From the NCBI RefSeq assembly GCF_001625215.2, contig NC_030385.2:37597598-37661597 (forward strand): DNA of 64,000 bases. Reading direction: 5' to 3'. Both the position numbers and the translations under genes were made by a program. Below, one piece after another: positions 24,874 through 37,056 of this stretch. Under the pieces are notes generated by a model. It had not been told where the DNA came from. It ran no database searches and saw only the letters and a list, made by a program, of their open reading frames with translations. The first letter of the stretch is position 1. Each line of letters starts with the position of its first letter. The DNA comes from Daucus carota subsp. sativus (Eukaryota > Streptophyta > Magnoliopsida > Apiales > Apiaceae).

Positions 24874-26984
24874 TCTAGTTTTTGTTGTGTTTTAAATAAT
24901 ATTCGTGTGTCATCATATTATTTCGAGCATAACTATTACGTCTTATTTTTTAACAGAATATGTAAATATGAAATGTAACATTTGCAATTTAATAGCATTG
25001 ATAGTAATAATATGTATTATATTTAAAAAAAATTATGGATCAAAAACAACATTTGAACTGATTTTTCTATATTCAAATTCGTTAGGATATAGAGGCCACT
25101 ACCATATTATCTACATGTTCAAAATTATATTCGAAATTAATACTAAAACTTTTAGAATTTAAATATATTATACCTCATTAAAAAAATCTGTGATTTATTG
25201 TTGAAAATTATTAAATTATTTCATCCAGTATGAAAACTTGTTCTTGATATGTGAATTACGATATCCCAAATCATGATTAGATGAAGATGTGTGATCCGCG
25301 TTATTTTATATTTATTTTTCTTTTTTTGAGCGTACGTTTGTGTAATAGTTATAAGTGATATATGATGGACAGACCATCGACACATTCTTTTTTTATCATA
25401 TGTTGCACACATCTTGTATAAATAATAACCGAAACATATATTGTATGTAAAAGACCCTACCTCACTTTATTATAAAAGTATCAATTGAACTACTAACCTT
25501 ATAATTGTACCCGAAAAATTCCGACACGTTTGATGTGGTTTACCCTAATTTTCATATCAATTATATAGTACTTCAATGTCTTATATTTTTTTTTGTTAAT
25601 TTAAAATATTAGATAATTATTATTTTGATACCGCGTGTTATAATATTGTCTTGTTATAAAATATTGAGTTTTTATCATTAGTTTTCTGAGCTTGTTGATT
25701 AAGACTTTTAATGATTTTTCATGTAATTGTTATAAACCAGATCTCAAATAGCAAACATAGAGTAGATGTCAGTTAGGCACCATGAAATTCGTAACAATAA
25801 GAAATATTTAGTTTAATTAGTCGTATAGTTACTTTTTTAACTTTGTGCAAACTCACATTTCTAAATATTTTGATACTCTTATTTCTTAGGGGTTAACAAT
25901 GTAGCATATCATGTTCAATTGTTAAAGATCAAATTAGGTGTTCTATATTCTGGATTATGGAAAACTATTCTTGTTCTATTCCCGTTTAATCAGACATTAG
26001 CTTTCACCTTATCGCGTCGGATTATCCATTTCAGAATTAATTATATTTTATTAGTATAATTTGTAAATGATTAATATATTTAATTATAGTTTGAATCATT
26101 TTATTTAACTCGCATGTTATGTATTGATGGATGGCATATTATAATTACAGTTTTAAGACTTTATTACATATATAACTTATTTCTCTGTGTTATTTTATTT
26201 TAAGCAAGTATAATTTATAACTCAATTCTTTTTAGTAGATCTCGTAAACACGTTTTATTATTATCTGGTTGACTTTTGATTAACAATATAAAAATTCTCT
26301 GAATTCACCTTTGTATCACAAGTTATAATATTTCAAATTCATATATCACCAAAATCACATCATTTAGACATATTTTCTAACACCAAATTTGATGTCTTTG
26401 TCACTATTCTTATATCTATAACTTTTTTTTTTGAAAAGATTTGGCTACACGTCGAATTCAGAATTCATAAGTTTAAAATAAAAAGTAATCTAAATAAATA
26501 TATTCTTTCAGTTATCTTATTTCATGTTCTTCAAAATATTGTAATCTCTTTATAAGTCACCTTTTATAATTTAAAAAAAATGACATAGTCCATGTTGAAA
26601 GTCCATCAATTTTTCCTTTCAAAGATGCTCATCGAAATCTTAGTTTTTGTGCTTATTTCTCACATTCATGACTTAAGTTTCTCTAATATTGTATCGGTAC
26701 TCGTTTAAAGTATTAAGTTAGATTTGAATTCTTCCAATTTTATTCAAATATGAATTATATCCATTTTTTGAAGTCTTAAACATGGCTCGAGCCCAATTGT
26801 TCAAATTTTTTTTCAAATTTAAATTTATTACGTAAGTAATTAATTTATGGATATTAATCTATCATGTAAAAAACATATGAGACTTACCTGAAATAATAAC
26901 TTATCTCAAATAAATAAAATATTGAAAAGAATATAAATACAACAGTTTTGATATATGAGTTTAATGATTTTGAATAAAAAAATT
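24874..26984. other. Very AT-rich sequence, no gene
   Basis: No supported ORF. It may be the body of the Helitron whose 3' end is at 24843, or unrelated intergenic DNA. Confidence 0.4.
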
Positions 26985-26987
26985 AAT

Positions 26988-27110
26988 TGCCTGTGTAGCT
27001 CTAGTGGTTTGAGTTTGAGTGGTGTAATTGTAATGAAGAGGGTTTGGGTTCGAGTCCCATCAATAACATTTTTTTTATATGTATGAGGAGACGAACGTGT
27101 TGGGATATTA
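26988..27110 (+). mobile_element. tRNA-derived SINE-like element
   Basis: Contains a Pol III A-box-like TAGCTCTAGTGG (26996-27007) and a perfect B-box GGTTCGAGTCC (27047-27057), 39 bp apart, as in tRNA-derived SINEs. It does not fold into a proper tRNA by eye (no pairing acceptor stem), and a T-run follows soon after the B-box. Ends are approximate. Confidence 0.5.
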
Positions 27111-27364
27111 TATATATAAGTAGATAAGTAGATTTTAAGGGAGTTTCTTATATATATAAAGTTCAATTTTTTTTGCAAAAACTATATTTTTTCAAATATT
27201 TTGTTGATATGCTAAATGTTTGAAAATATTTGTGGAAATACTGTATGCTAGTAGCATTGTGGAAAGGAGCGTACACGGTTCAGACTTGTTGGGTTGAGAG
27301 ATTTTAACAACCCAACCCAAATAAATCGATTTCGTAAATTTTCAACTCAAACCCATAAAATATA

Positions 27365-27669
27365 CTCTCTCCGTCCCATTTTATGTGACCTTATTTTCTT
27401 TTTGCGACGTCCCAAAAAGAATGAAACCTATAAAACTTACTATTTTCGAACACTACTTTTCACTATTACACCCACTACCTCTATATCTTATACTCTTCTT
27501 TTATTAAATAAACACTATTACACCCATTACTTTCCTCCACTATCTCAAATCTATTACTACTAAATATTGATAGGTCTCACCACTTTACTCACTTTTCAAC
27601 TACATTTACAACTTTTTTCTTAATCTCCGTGAAACTCAAACAAGCTCATATAAATTGGGACGGAGAAAG
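27365..27669. mobile_element. Stowaway MITE, 305 bp
   Basis: Flanked by TA (27363-27364 and 27670-27671). Left end CTCTCTCCGTCCCATTTTAT, right end ATAAATTGGGACGGAGAAAG. It sits inside a sequence whose two sides (AACCCAACCC near 27310 and CGGTTTGAATCGG near 27700) look like parts of one older hAT-like repeat, so it may be nested. Confidence 0.85.
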
Positions 27670-28086
27670 TATATTTGTAATCGAACCCATTTAATGCATT
27701 TCGGTTTGAATCGGTTTAAATTGGAGTGTCCGTTAACAAACAAATATAAAATTATTTTACATTAAAAATGATGATTATTATGCATAGAGCTTGATAGAAC
27801 TAACAAGTTTGCAACTAAATTTTCAAAACTACTTGCGAAACCTATTGACGGTCGTATCTGCAACTTTACGAAATGTATTAAATAACAAATAAATATTGTA
27901 GATATATCGTGTTTAGATTGCGTTTACTTCTCAAATGCTTTTCATTCTTTGACCAAAAACTTGTCAATGTTGACTACAATAGTTTACAAGTGAACAAGTA
28001 TTGTATGTCTAATTGGCCAAGTTTCTCCATGTCTATGTGTTGATCGAAGTTGAAAGCAATTGGTACAATATGGTTGGTAAATGGCA

Positions 28087-28361
28087 CTCCCTCCGTCCCT
28101 CTGATTTCTATACACTTTCTTTTTCGGGATGTCCCATTCAATTCTATACATTTCAAAATTTTCCTAAAATAGTAAACTTTTATGATATAAAAATCTCACT
28201 CACCCACTAACTTCATCTATTTTTCCAAATCTATCATTTAAATATTAATGGGTCCCACTACTTTACCTACTTTTCTTTCTCTTTCTTATTACTTTACATT
28301 ACTTTATACACTTTTCTTAATCTCCGTGCCCGATACAAATGTATACATGGGACGAAGGGAG
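28087..28361. mobile_element. Stowaway MITE, about 275 bp
   Basis: Left end CTCCCTCCGTCCCTCTG, right end GGGACGAAGGGAG followed by TA. The subterminal TTCTATACACTTT and its counterpart AAATGTATACAT form longer arms. It lies about 0.8 kb upstream of the FAD7/8-like start codon. Confidence 0.85.
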
Positions 28362-28931
28362 TAATAAGAATACACTCTTTTCTGTACCGTCCAAATGAAT
28401 AGACCATGTGAATATTATTCATTGCTTCATGGCATCAATCTCACTAGTAACATAACATATACTACGAGAATGGTGCTTTCTACTAATGTCTCCATCCTAC
28501 ATTATAAACCCTACAAAACACCGGCCAATTTTTGAGCTTTGTTACATTTTAACTTTTTAATAAGTCACTTTAAATTGTATTTTTAAAATATGGTATGATT
28601 TCAATGATTCATATTTTCATTTATAAATAAAAATATATTTTATATCAAAAATATAAGTGAGTAGTGATGGAACTAGCTCACTTTATTTAAACAAAATAGT
28701 TAGTAAAGATTAAAAATTGGTTTGTTAAGAAAGTGCACATATATGCAAAATAAAGCCAAGAAAACAAAAAAAAAACAACAATTAGAAGTCAGATTAGAAT
28801 TCTGCAAATAAATGTGTAAATTTATATTTTTACCAAATAAATTTAGATTTATAATTATATTATATTTTACCGAGTAAACACGCAGAAGTTGACTATAAAT
28901 ACACAAATTTGTTCTTGACATCATCAGTTGC
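28362..28931. other. Upstream region of the omega-3 desaturase gene
   Basis: AT-rich; no gene or repeat recognised beyond the adjoining Stowaway. Confidence 0.4.
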
Positions 28932-28939
28932 CTATATAT
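28932..28939 (+). promoter_or_regulatory. TATA box of the omega-3 desaturase gene
   Basis: TATATATA, 210 bp before the ATG. A leader of about 180 bp follows, rich in TTTTCTC stretches, as is common for nuclear genes of plastid proteins. Confidence 0.5.
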
Positions 28940-29148
28940 ACACAGCTGCATTTGCTCTGATTTCACAGAACTGCAATCTACATACACACATTAACAAACT
29001 TTTCTTGTTTTTGTTCTCGTCATTTTCCTTTTCTCAAGAACCTCCTTTTCTCTTGTTTTGTATTTGATCTGATTTGATTGGTTTATCCTTCTAGGTTTAA
29101 AAGGCTTTTTGATTCAATTCTTGAACAAAATCTCAATTTGGGTCTCGA

Positions 29149-31424
29149 ATGGCAACTTGGGTTTTGTCAGAATGTGGGTTTAAGCCTCTTGCTCCATTTT
29201 TCCCCCAACCCAGAACTGGGTTCATCTCTAATCCACCAAAGATTGGATCTTTACATGTAAACGCTAAGCCAATTGGTTTAAATTTGTGTTCTTCAAATGG
29301 GTTTTCAAGAACTAGGCTTTTGGTCCCAAAAGTGAGTGCTCCATTCAAGATTGTTGCTCCTTTAGAAGAAGAGGGTGAAAAAGATGAGATTTTTAATGGG
29401 GGTGTGGATGAAGTTGAGGAATTTGATCCTGGCGCAGTGCCTCCTTTTAAATTGTCAGATATCAGGGCAGCAATTCCAAAGCATTGTTGGGTTAAAGATC
29501 CCTGGAAATCTATGAGTTATGTTGTTAGAGATGTTGCCGTTGTTCTTGGATTAGCTGTAGCTGCTGCTTATGTAAATAATTGGCTTGTTTGGCCTTTGTA
29601 TTGGGTTGCTCAGGGTACTATGTTTTGGGCTCTTTTTGTTCTTGGTCATGATTGGTAATTACTATTTCCACTATCTACATATTTGTGTATTAACTTTTGC
29701 TATGGTTATAGCTATCTGGTTGTTTGATATGGAGACTCTTTTGATTGTTTTGGTTTTCTAATGCCTATCTTTTGGATATTGATTTTACAGTGGTCACGGG
29801 AGCTTCTCAAATAATCCGAAATTGAATAGTGTGGTTGGACATATTCTGCATTCTTCAATTCTTGTGCCCTATCATGGATGGTATGCTCTTGATAATTTTA
29901 GATTTCTTTTATTAATAGACTAATATGTTAAGTGCTTTACTTTCATTATGCAATCTGTATTGTTTGTTGAAGGTAACAATTTTGTTGATTTTGCAGGAGA
30001 ATTAGTCACAGGACTCATCATCAGAATCATGGGCATGTTGAAAATGATGAATCATGGCATCCGGTAGCTGTTTATTCTCTTTGAAGCCATTTTCTGTTAT
30101 TGGCGTTCCAATAAGTTCATTTTCAAGTTCGAAGTGCTTAGTTTGTTTTATTTGTGGACATGTTTGCAGTTGCCTGAGAAGCTATATAAAAGTTTAGATA
30201 TTGTAACACGATTGCTGAGATTCACTGTGCCCTTTCCCATGCTTGCATATCCTTTTTACCTAGTAAGTTTGCTTTTTCATCATTAGCTAAACTTGGTGTC
30301 CAAATTATTAATAATTTGTTGATGAATTAGTATTATTATTTTACAGTGGGGTAGAAGTCCAGGGAAGACTGGTTCTCACTTTGATCCAAACAGCAGCTTA
30401 TTTGTGCCTAATGAGAGGAAAGATGTGATTACATCAACTATATGTTGGACAACAATGGCGGCTTTGCTAGTTGGAATGTCATTTGTACTTGGTCCTATTC
30501 AAATGTTGAAACTCTATGGTGTTCCCTACTGGGTAAAGTTCATAGTTTGTTACCTTCCCTAATATTCTAATTTGTACCTAATTTTCAATTTAAATCAAGG
30601 TCTTCCTTAATCTGTGGTTCTTGTTTGACTTGTTCAGGGTTTTGTGATGTGGCTTGATTTTGTCACCTATTTGCATCACCACGGACATGAAGAGAAACTT
30701 CCTTGGTATCGTGGGAAGGTAGCAACTGCAATATATAATAAAACTATGCTTTTCCTGGTCTAAGCTATCTGTTATAACATGTTTTTTAATTAAATAATAT
30801 CATTGTGTTTGTTTCTGATGTAACAGTTAGATTTCAACACCATTTTTAGAATAAGATGGTTGCATCCTATAAATAGGATGTTACCGAGACTCGTTGATGA
30901 TTCTAGAAATTTCTTCTTCGTGAATCGTTTTATGTTTGTGAATTTACAATTATCTCAAAAGAACTTGTATTTCTTATGTAGGAATGGAGTTACTTGAGGG
31001 GAGGACTTACCACCATTGACCGTGACTATGGATGGATTAACAACATCCACCATGATATTGGCACCCATGTAATACACCATCTTTTTCCTCAGATCCCCCA
31101 TTACCACTTGGTGGAGGCGGTTAGTATTTTTTCTAATTATATATTTTTAAAGGAAATACAATGCATATCTATGATGAAAACATTAAGTATAGATTTTTAG
31201 TAACATGCTTTGTTCTTTTTTTAAATGAAATATTACAGACAATGGCAGCTAAACCTGTGCTTGGCAAGTACTACCGTGAACCAAAAAAGTCAAGTCCGCT
31301 ACCTGTTCACCTTATTGAAGATTTAACTAAAAGCTTGAAACAAGACCACTATGTTAGTGACACCGGAGATGTAGTATACTATCAAAGGGACCCAAGACTT
31401 GGCAATTCTACTAAAAACTCATAA
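29149..31424 (+). CDS. FAD7/8-like: Chloroplast omega-3 fatty acid desaturase (FAD7/FAD8-like), 8 exons, 448 aa
   Basis: Exons 29149-29654, 29791-29880, 29997-30063, 30170-30262, 30347-30532, 30638-30718, 30982-31119, 31239-31424; all phases fit, and eight exons is the classic FAD7/8 structure. The first roughly 70 residues are Ser/Pro-rich and low in acidic residues, a probable transit peptide. The three histidine boxes that bind the di-iron centre are intact: HDCGH (167-171), HRTHH (203-207) and HVIHH (370-374). The enzyme adds the omega-3 double bond to 16:2 and 18:2 chains on plastid galactolipids, making the 18:3 used in thylakoids and as jasmonate precursor. The length matches the plastid forms and exceeds the ER form FAD3. 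FAD7 versus FAD8 cannot be told from sequence alone. Confidence 0.96.
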
Positions 31425-33284
31425 AGGGAAGCTCTTTGATAGTTTGGATTTAGGAGTTTGAAAGCACATTGATCATACCTTATTATTGAGAGAGATTGGG
31501 ATTTCATTTGCTAATGCAAGAGGTGGTATAGCTAGTAGATAATATTGTAGCATCATGCTTCTTTTTAAATTAAAAAGAAGTCAATGTATTATTTATTGTA
31601 ATTCATAAACTTGTGGTGCTATAATCATAAACTATGTATACTCGTCGCCATGTGACAATAGCATCAAGCCATCAAGGCGAATATTGTGTACTGCAGCAAA
31701 TTCTTTGTGTACTAAACAATTGTTATTATTGAAGCTATTTTACTCTGTTTCTTTGTGAAGAGAATGAATGTGATGATTGAGCAACGTGATCAGTGTTAAT
31801 GTTAAACAGTACAGGCAAATAGGCAGCCACCAATAAATTTGCCTGTAAGCATAGTGACCAAGTATTTTTCTTGTATTTGATTAGTTTCATGGGCTATAGT
31901 TTGTAGTGACAACTTTAGAAGGCATTGAACTTCGCTAGTTGTAATGTGGATGCTTGAGAATTTTTCCAAATCAACTGAAAATTCTGAAACATTTTGTTCA
32001 GGTTGTTTATCCTTGTTTTCTATGCTTTTTTTTTTTATATTGGGTAGTTGCACACAAATTGCACATTTGTCAAAGTTCATTTGCCTTCCTATCACATTCA
32101 AACGTGGATATAAGCAACACTTAAAAATGGTGATTGATCCATGTTTGTTTAGCTATATCACAACTTATACTACATTTGGCAGAACCTTTTTGGGAGGGAA
32201 AAGAAAGCAGACTGCTGGAACTTTTATAAAACCCTGTTTATACTGCAAGATAAACATGTCACATATTGAATTTTTTTATTTTTGTTACAACTGAAACAAG
32301 GAGTGAATCACATGGAGAAGATCCCTAAAAATCTCTTGATATTATACTCCTCTTGATTGAGGATGAAAAACATTCGTGCCTTCCTTCTTATTTTGAGTAT
32401 GTACCGGTTTACAATTCTGCAAGGGAATATCAACAAAAATTTAGTCGAATATATTTAATTTAAATTAAAAAATATATATAGTATTAAAATTTTATGGACC
32501 GGAAAGCATGCAATGAGGCAGGTTTGACTTATAATATTATGTAAGGGCATTCAAATATTTATAAAATTTCTCAAAATCCTTTGTAAAGTTAGTCTAGCAT
32601 TTATTCAAAAATATTCAATAATTTTTGAAGATCCTTATATGTAATTTTTCTTATAAAATTCTAATACATACATATAAAAATGACTTAATGCCCTTATGTT
32701 GAGGAAAATTAAGTAAAATGTTATAGAATTATATCCGGACTCTTAAATCATGTAAAATCTAGTAAAAGTGAACGGGATATTAATGGTCTGAGTTTGGTGA
32801 TGAAATTTGAATATATTTCACTCATTTTTATGTCATTTTACATATTTCAAAGGCATTGTACATATATTTTTGTTCAAGAATTTCAAATATAAAATTATTT
32901 TGTGGTCTATAATCAATTCTATTACTTTTTACTTAATTCTATTACAAGTAGAAAAACAAATGTATATGGTTAACACAAACACAAGCAAAAAAGCAAAAAA
33001 TATGATGATATTGTTGAGAAAAGCTAATTATACAATGATATCATAGAGAATATCCCAAATAAAAATAATAAGATAAAAATATATTTTAAAATTAGAGTGA
33101 AAATGTAAAAAAATATTATTATTATTTTTACTCTATCACAAAAATTACAACCACGCAAGTAACCATCTATGAACTATACAAATAAGTTGCCCTGTATTGG
33201 AAAGTTAAAAAATCTGAATTAGTTGAAGGAACTCGTACAAGGTTCGTTGTATCTAGGTTACTTGAACAGTATCGGTAAGTTATA
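31425..33284. other. 3' flank of the desaturase gene and intergenic DNA
   Basis: The first few hundred bases are probable 3' UTR. Several ORFs of 79-116 codons occur on both strands, but none has recognisable similarity or codon bias. No gene called. Confidence 0.4.
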
Positions 33285-33575
33285 CTCCCTCCGTCCCCCT
33301 CAATTGTTTACATTGGAGGGGGACACGGAGACCAAGACAATGTATGAAAAATGAGTAAAGTTAGATGAAAAGTGGATAAAGTGGTGGGACCCATCAATAT
33401 TTAATAATAGATTTGAGATAATGGAGGAAAGTAGTGGGTGTAATAGTAGTTTTTATTGTTAAATATGAAATAGTGGGTGTAATGATGGAAAAAACTTACT
33501 ATTTATAGTAACGTAAAGAAATGAGAGGAACATCCCAAAATAGTAACTGTAAAGAAATGAGAGGGACAGAGGGAG
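33285..33575. mobile_element. Stowaway MITE, 291 bp
   Basis: TA on both sides (33283-33284, 33576-33577). Left end CTCCCTCCGTCCCCCTCAAT, right end GAGAGGGACAGAGGGAG. Near the right side, AAAGAAATGAGAGG(A/G)AC occurs twice (about 33516 and 33551). Confidence 0.88.
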
Positions 33576-33577
33576 TA

Positions 33578-34321
33578 TTATTGTACTCATTTAAGATATA
33601 ACTAGTTCCAAAATATTTTACAAAACCCTAGACTTCGGGCTGGCTATCTTTTAAGGTGGCGGAGAATATTTAACCTAAATTAATTTGTTAGGGTATATAT
33701 TCGTTAGTTAAGGGTAGAGTCTCCGCGCGGGAGTTTTCATAAGTTTTAAGTGTCAAGAATATAAAATTATAAAATACAATTATAAAGAGATGGAGAAACA
33801 TTTCGTTATCATAAGAATTATCTTATGATGATGTCCGTTTATCAGGAATTTTTTTTGAAAATGTGTTTATCAAAGCCCCTCATCAAACAATATCAGTATA
33901 ATATCTGTGCAATGAAAAAGGAAGAATAAAAATTGTGTGAAATTAAACTATGTGCTTTTGAAAAGTAACTTTAGATTAATATTTTTAAAATAAATGCCTC
34001 TCATTTATATGCACTCAAACACAAATAGCATTCAGATACAATAGAAAAAAACCACAACACATACCCTATCACAAATTCCAAATATTAATTAATAATATAC
34101 AATATTCATCATAATTAGATAATTAATCATTCGGTTACAATGTAAAAGATTTTATCGATTACATTAGACCATATGCATACATAGTACCTAGAATGAAAAA
34201 GATGACAATTCAGTTATAAACTTTTGCAACTTGAAACATAAAATAAACATGTCATTCTAATCAAAAGACATTTCAGATACGAAATTCTAGAAACATTCTC
34301 CTCTTCTCGAACCAAGCAATG
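33578..34321. other. Intergenic, downstream of the trihelix gene
   Basis: No gene recognised; the proximal part is the likely 3' UTR of the minus-strand trihelix gene. Confidence 0.4.
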
Positions 34322-35279
34322 TTAGTTACGATCTTCTCTAAGAAGCTTCTGCAAAAGTGTATCCATCAGGGCATCTCTTTTCTGAGCTCTAGCTTCTTCT
34401 CGCATTCTCCATTCCTCTTCCCTCTCCCTCCATTTCGTTTCCATCATCATCTTCTCGGTCTCCAAAGCTTCCAATCTCTGTCTCCACTCGAGCTCCCTCA
34501 TTTTCCTCTCTTGTTCTCTTGCCTCCATTGCCTTGAACCACCGCATTTCCATCTCCTTCTGTTGCTTCATGAAATCATCCAAAATCTCCTTAACATTAGA
34601 GTTGTTAGTAGTACTAGTGCTACACTTTACCTTTCTTTTCTTACTGCTCTTGGCCGCCTTTTTGTCCCCGAGATCACTGTCTTCATTCTCATCCTCTTCA
34701 TCGGATGAAAGCAGTGTCACCTTTTGTTTCGAACCACCAGCTCCATCGTCTGCTTCCATCCATATCATCCTCTCCATCCTCGCCCCGAAAATCGATTGCA
34801 CTTCACTGTAGAATGAGAATTGTTGCTTCATTTCTTCTGACCCCATTGTCTCACAGCCCTGCATCAAACCATAAAAAAAAATGGTTAAATTATGCTACCC
34901 TTATTAATTATTTATACATCAAACATATGCATACCTTGTATCGAGTAACCAGATTCTTCCATTTGCATTTGCACTGATCAGGGCTTCGATTGTAACCCAA
35001 CTCTTTCATCTTCGTGGCGAGGAGTTCCCACAGAAGCTTGTTGCGTTTTGTTTCCATGAATTTCTGATCCAGGTCGGCTCGAATCATCAAGAAATCTCTG
35101 GTTTCCTGGATGCTCCATTGGGGAAACCTATCGCCAACTGCATCAATGCTCACGCCAATTTGTTGTTGAGGATAGTACAGTAATTGCTGCTGTTGTTGCT
35201 GCTGCTGTAGTTGTTGCTGTTGTTGTAGTTGTTGCTGTTGCTGTTGTTGGTGTTGAATCAAATGATAGTTTGCATCCAT
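34322..35279 (-). CDS. Trihelix transcription factor (GT-3 type), 2 exons, 293 aa
   Basis: Minus-strand exons 35279-34935 and 34858-34322, joined in phase. Residues 8-40 are glutamine-rich, encoded by a CAA/CAG microsatellite. The single Myb-like trihelix domain spans about 51-116, with the three tryptophans W55, W84 and W107 and the K-C-K-W-K-N-L motif. K-G-C-E follows across the splice junction, as in GT-3a/GT-3b. Then come an acidic DEEDENEDSD stretch, a basic KKAAKSSKKRKVK likely to be the nuclear signal, and a long Arg/Glu/Met coiled coil to the end, which serves for dimerisation in this family. GT-3b members respond to calcium, salt and pathogen signals in other species; that is family knowledge only. 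Confidence 0.92.
35165..35255 (-). repeat. Trinucleotide repeat coding for polyglutamine
   Basis: Imperfect CAA/CAG repeats (read on the minus strand), interrupted by a few leucine codons, within exon 1 of the trihelix gene. Likely length-polymorphic. Confidence 0.85.
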
Positions 35280-35336
35280 CGCAATCAAGAAAAGTAATAT
35301 TTTTGTATACAGAAGTTTGATGCATATGTGTGAATT

Positions 35337-35344
35337 TATATAGA
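35337..35344 (-). promoter_or_regulatory. TATA box of the trihelix gene
   Basis: CTATATAA on the minus strand, about 58 bp before the ATG, predicting a short leader. Confidence 0.5.
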
Positions 35345-36029
35345 TGTAGAGAATGAAGGCTGATGTTAAGTAGGAGATAACATGATTAATGAAATGGTGG
35401 AAGATGGTTCAGAAAGATGAGTGCCCAATTTATATTAAATGAAAGATGGTGTGAAAATTAGGTGTGAATTGTGAGATGAGAATGAAAAATTAAATTCTGA
35501 TACTCGGTGTATTAATTGCAGGTCAATTGTATTTGTCTTAGATATTCTTCAGGTTATCATTATATATTTAATGGAACCAAAATCTGTCCAACTATCTCTA
35601 TCGATTAGCTTTTCTGCTGTAGGGTCTCAACTTCCTACGCGGTAACTGAAGGAGGCTTTCTTCTTTATTGCCTCCATGTATATATTGTACTCCACAACCA
35701 TAAATAGATAAAATAAATATTTTATGATAATTTATGTTGCATTCACATTTGTTCCCACAGCAAATGCAGCACTGTGGAAGGTGCTGGGTCTTCAAATCTT
35801 AGCTGTAAAAGCCTTTTTATTCTATAACTTTTTTTGTCTTTATATATTTGAAATTATATAGTGTAATCAATGAAATATATATAGCAATATGGTTTGGTTT
35901 AATAGATGGGTTTGTAGTCTCAGTTCTCTCTTATCTCTACGGTACATCTTCCTCATTAATTATGATATTATAGTATCTATCAAATCAAAAATATATAAAA
36001 AGTTTGACTGTTTTTTTTGTCAATTTTAT
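35345..36029. other. Promoter region of the trihelix gene and intergenic DNA
   Basis: No other gene recognised. Confidence 0.4.
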
Positions 36030-36218
36030 TACTTCTTCTATCCGAACATATTTTTTTGACACAGATTTCTATAATATATAGTTTCATAATATTTTTTTTT
36101 AATTTTTTTTCTCTGAATAAAAATTTGACGTTTAAATTTTTATTCAGAAAAAATAAAAAAAATAAAAAATATTATGAAATTATAAGAGTTTCAAAATGCG
36201 TACTGTGAAAAAAAATAC
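36030..36218. mobile_element. Degraded Stowaway-like palindrome
   Basis: Starts CTTCTTCTATCCGAAC and folds around TGAATAAAAATTTGACG... and ...TTTTTATTCAGA, the same central hairpin as other Stowaways here. The right end is no longer recognisable. Confidence 0.45.
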
Positions 36219-36826
36219 AAGAATATAAATATTACAAATTTGAACTATTGTATGGTCCAAAGTAGTTATGTAAGTCATTAGTTGCACAATCAATAATTCT
36301 ATATTCAAAAACTAAATAAATATAGAACCTCCATCACAGATGACATACACACACATATATATTTGATTTATTATACATCAAAATACAATTAGATTATGCA
36401 GTTCTTGACATATCGTTTGCGGTCTAACCAATATTATATCTGCTCATCGATCATGTATCTTACTCGAACTTACTGATCGAACCACTTTAATAATTATATG
36501 CCCATAGAAAATATAATCGAGGAAACTGGAAAAACCGGGGTTAAAAAGAAACATGTTAACTTTTGCGAGATGTGTGTGCATGGCTTTTTTCTAATATGAT
36601 TTGTTGTGACTTGTTTGTGAATTGTGAGCTTTACTTTTCATTCTTTTGAAGGTGTCAATGGAACGCGTTATTATGTCATGCTACACGTGTAACTGTAAGC
36701 CACATGGCATGCATGCAGGCTAGACTTTTTAAAAGTTATGTCCCACCGTTTTTGATTTTCACACAATTACATAATCCTGTTTGAAATGCACTGACCATGT
36801 CAGAAACTATTTTCTAAAATTTACTA
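36219..36826. other. AT-rich intergenic DNA, no gene seen
   Basis: Nothing recognisable on either strand. Confidence 0.4.
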
Positions 36827-37056
36827 CCTCCATTCCAATATAATAGTCGTTTTGATTTTGTGCATGGATTTTGAGGTGTAAAAAAAACATACTTGTACAC
36901 ATTATTTTTGAAATTTTCTTTTTATGAATAAAAGTTTAACATCTCTATTTTTATTCAGAAAAAGAAAATTTCAAAAATAACATGTAGAAATATGTTTTCT
37001 TTGCACCTCAAAATACGTGCATAAAGTACTATTATTTTGAAATGGATCGGAGGGAG
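36827..37056. mobile_element. Stowaway MITE, 230 bp
   Basis: Left end CCTCCATTCCAATATAATAG, right end TGAAATGGATCGGAGGGAG followed by TA. It has the TGAATAAAAGTTTAAC hairpin in the centre. Confidence 0.82.

Noticed and set aside
26988-27110. A functional tRNA gene
   Set aside because: It has A- and B-box-like motifs, but no acceptor stem pairing or anticodon arm can be drawn, so SINE-like is preferred.
31802-32294. Overlapping plus and minus ORFs of 116 and 99 codons after the desaturase
   Set aside because: No domain recognised, and the two strands are open together, as expected by chance in this composition.
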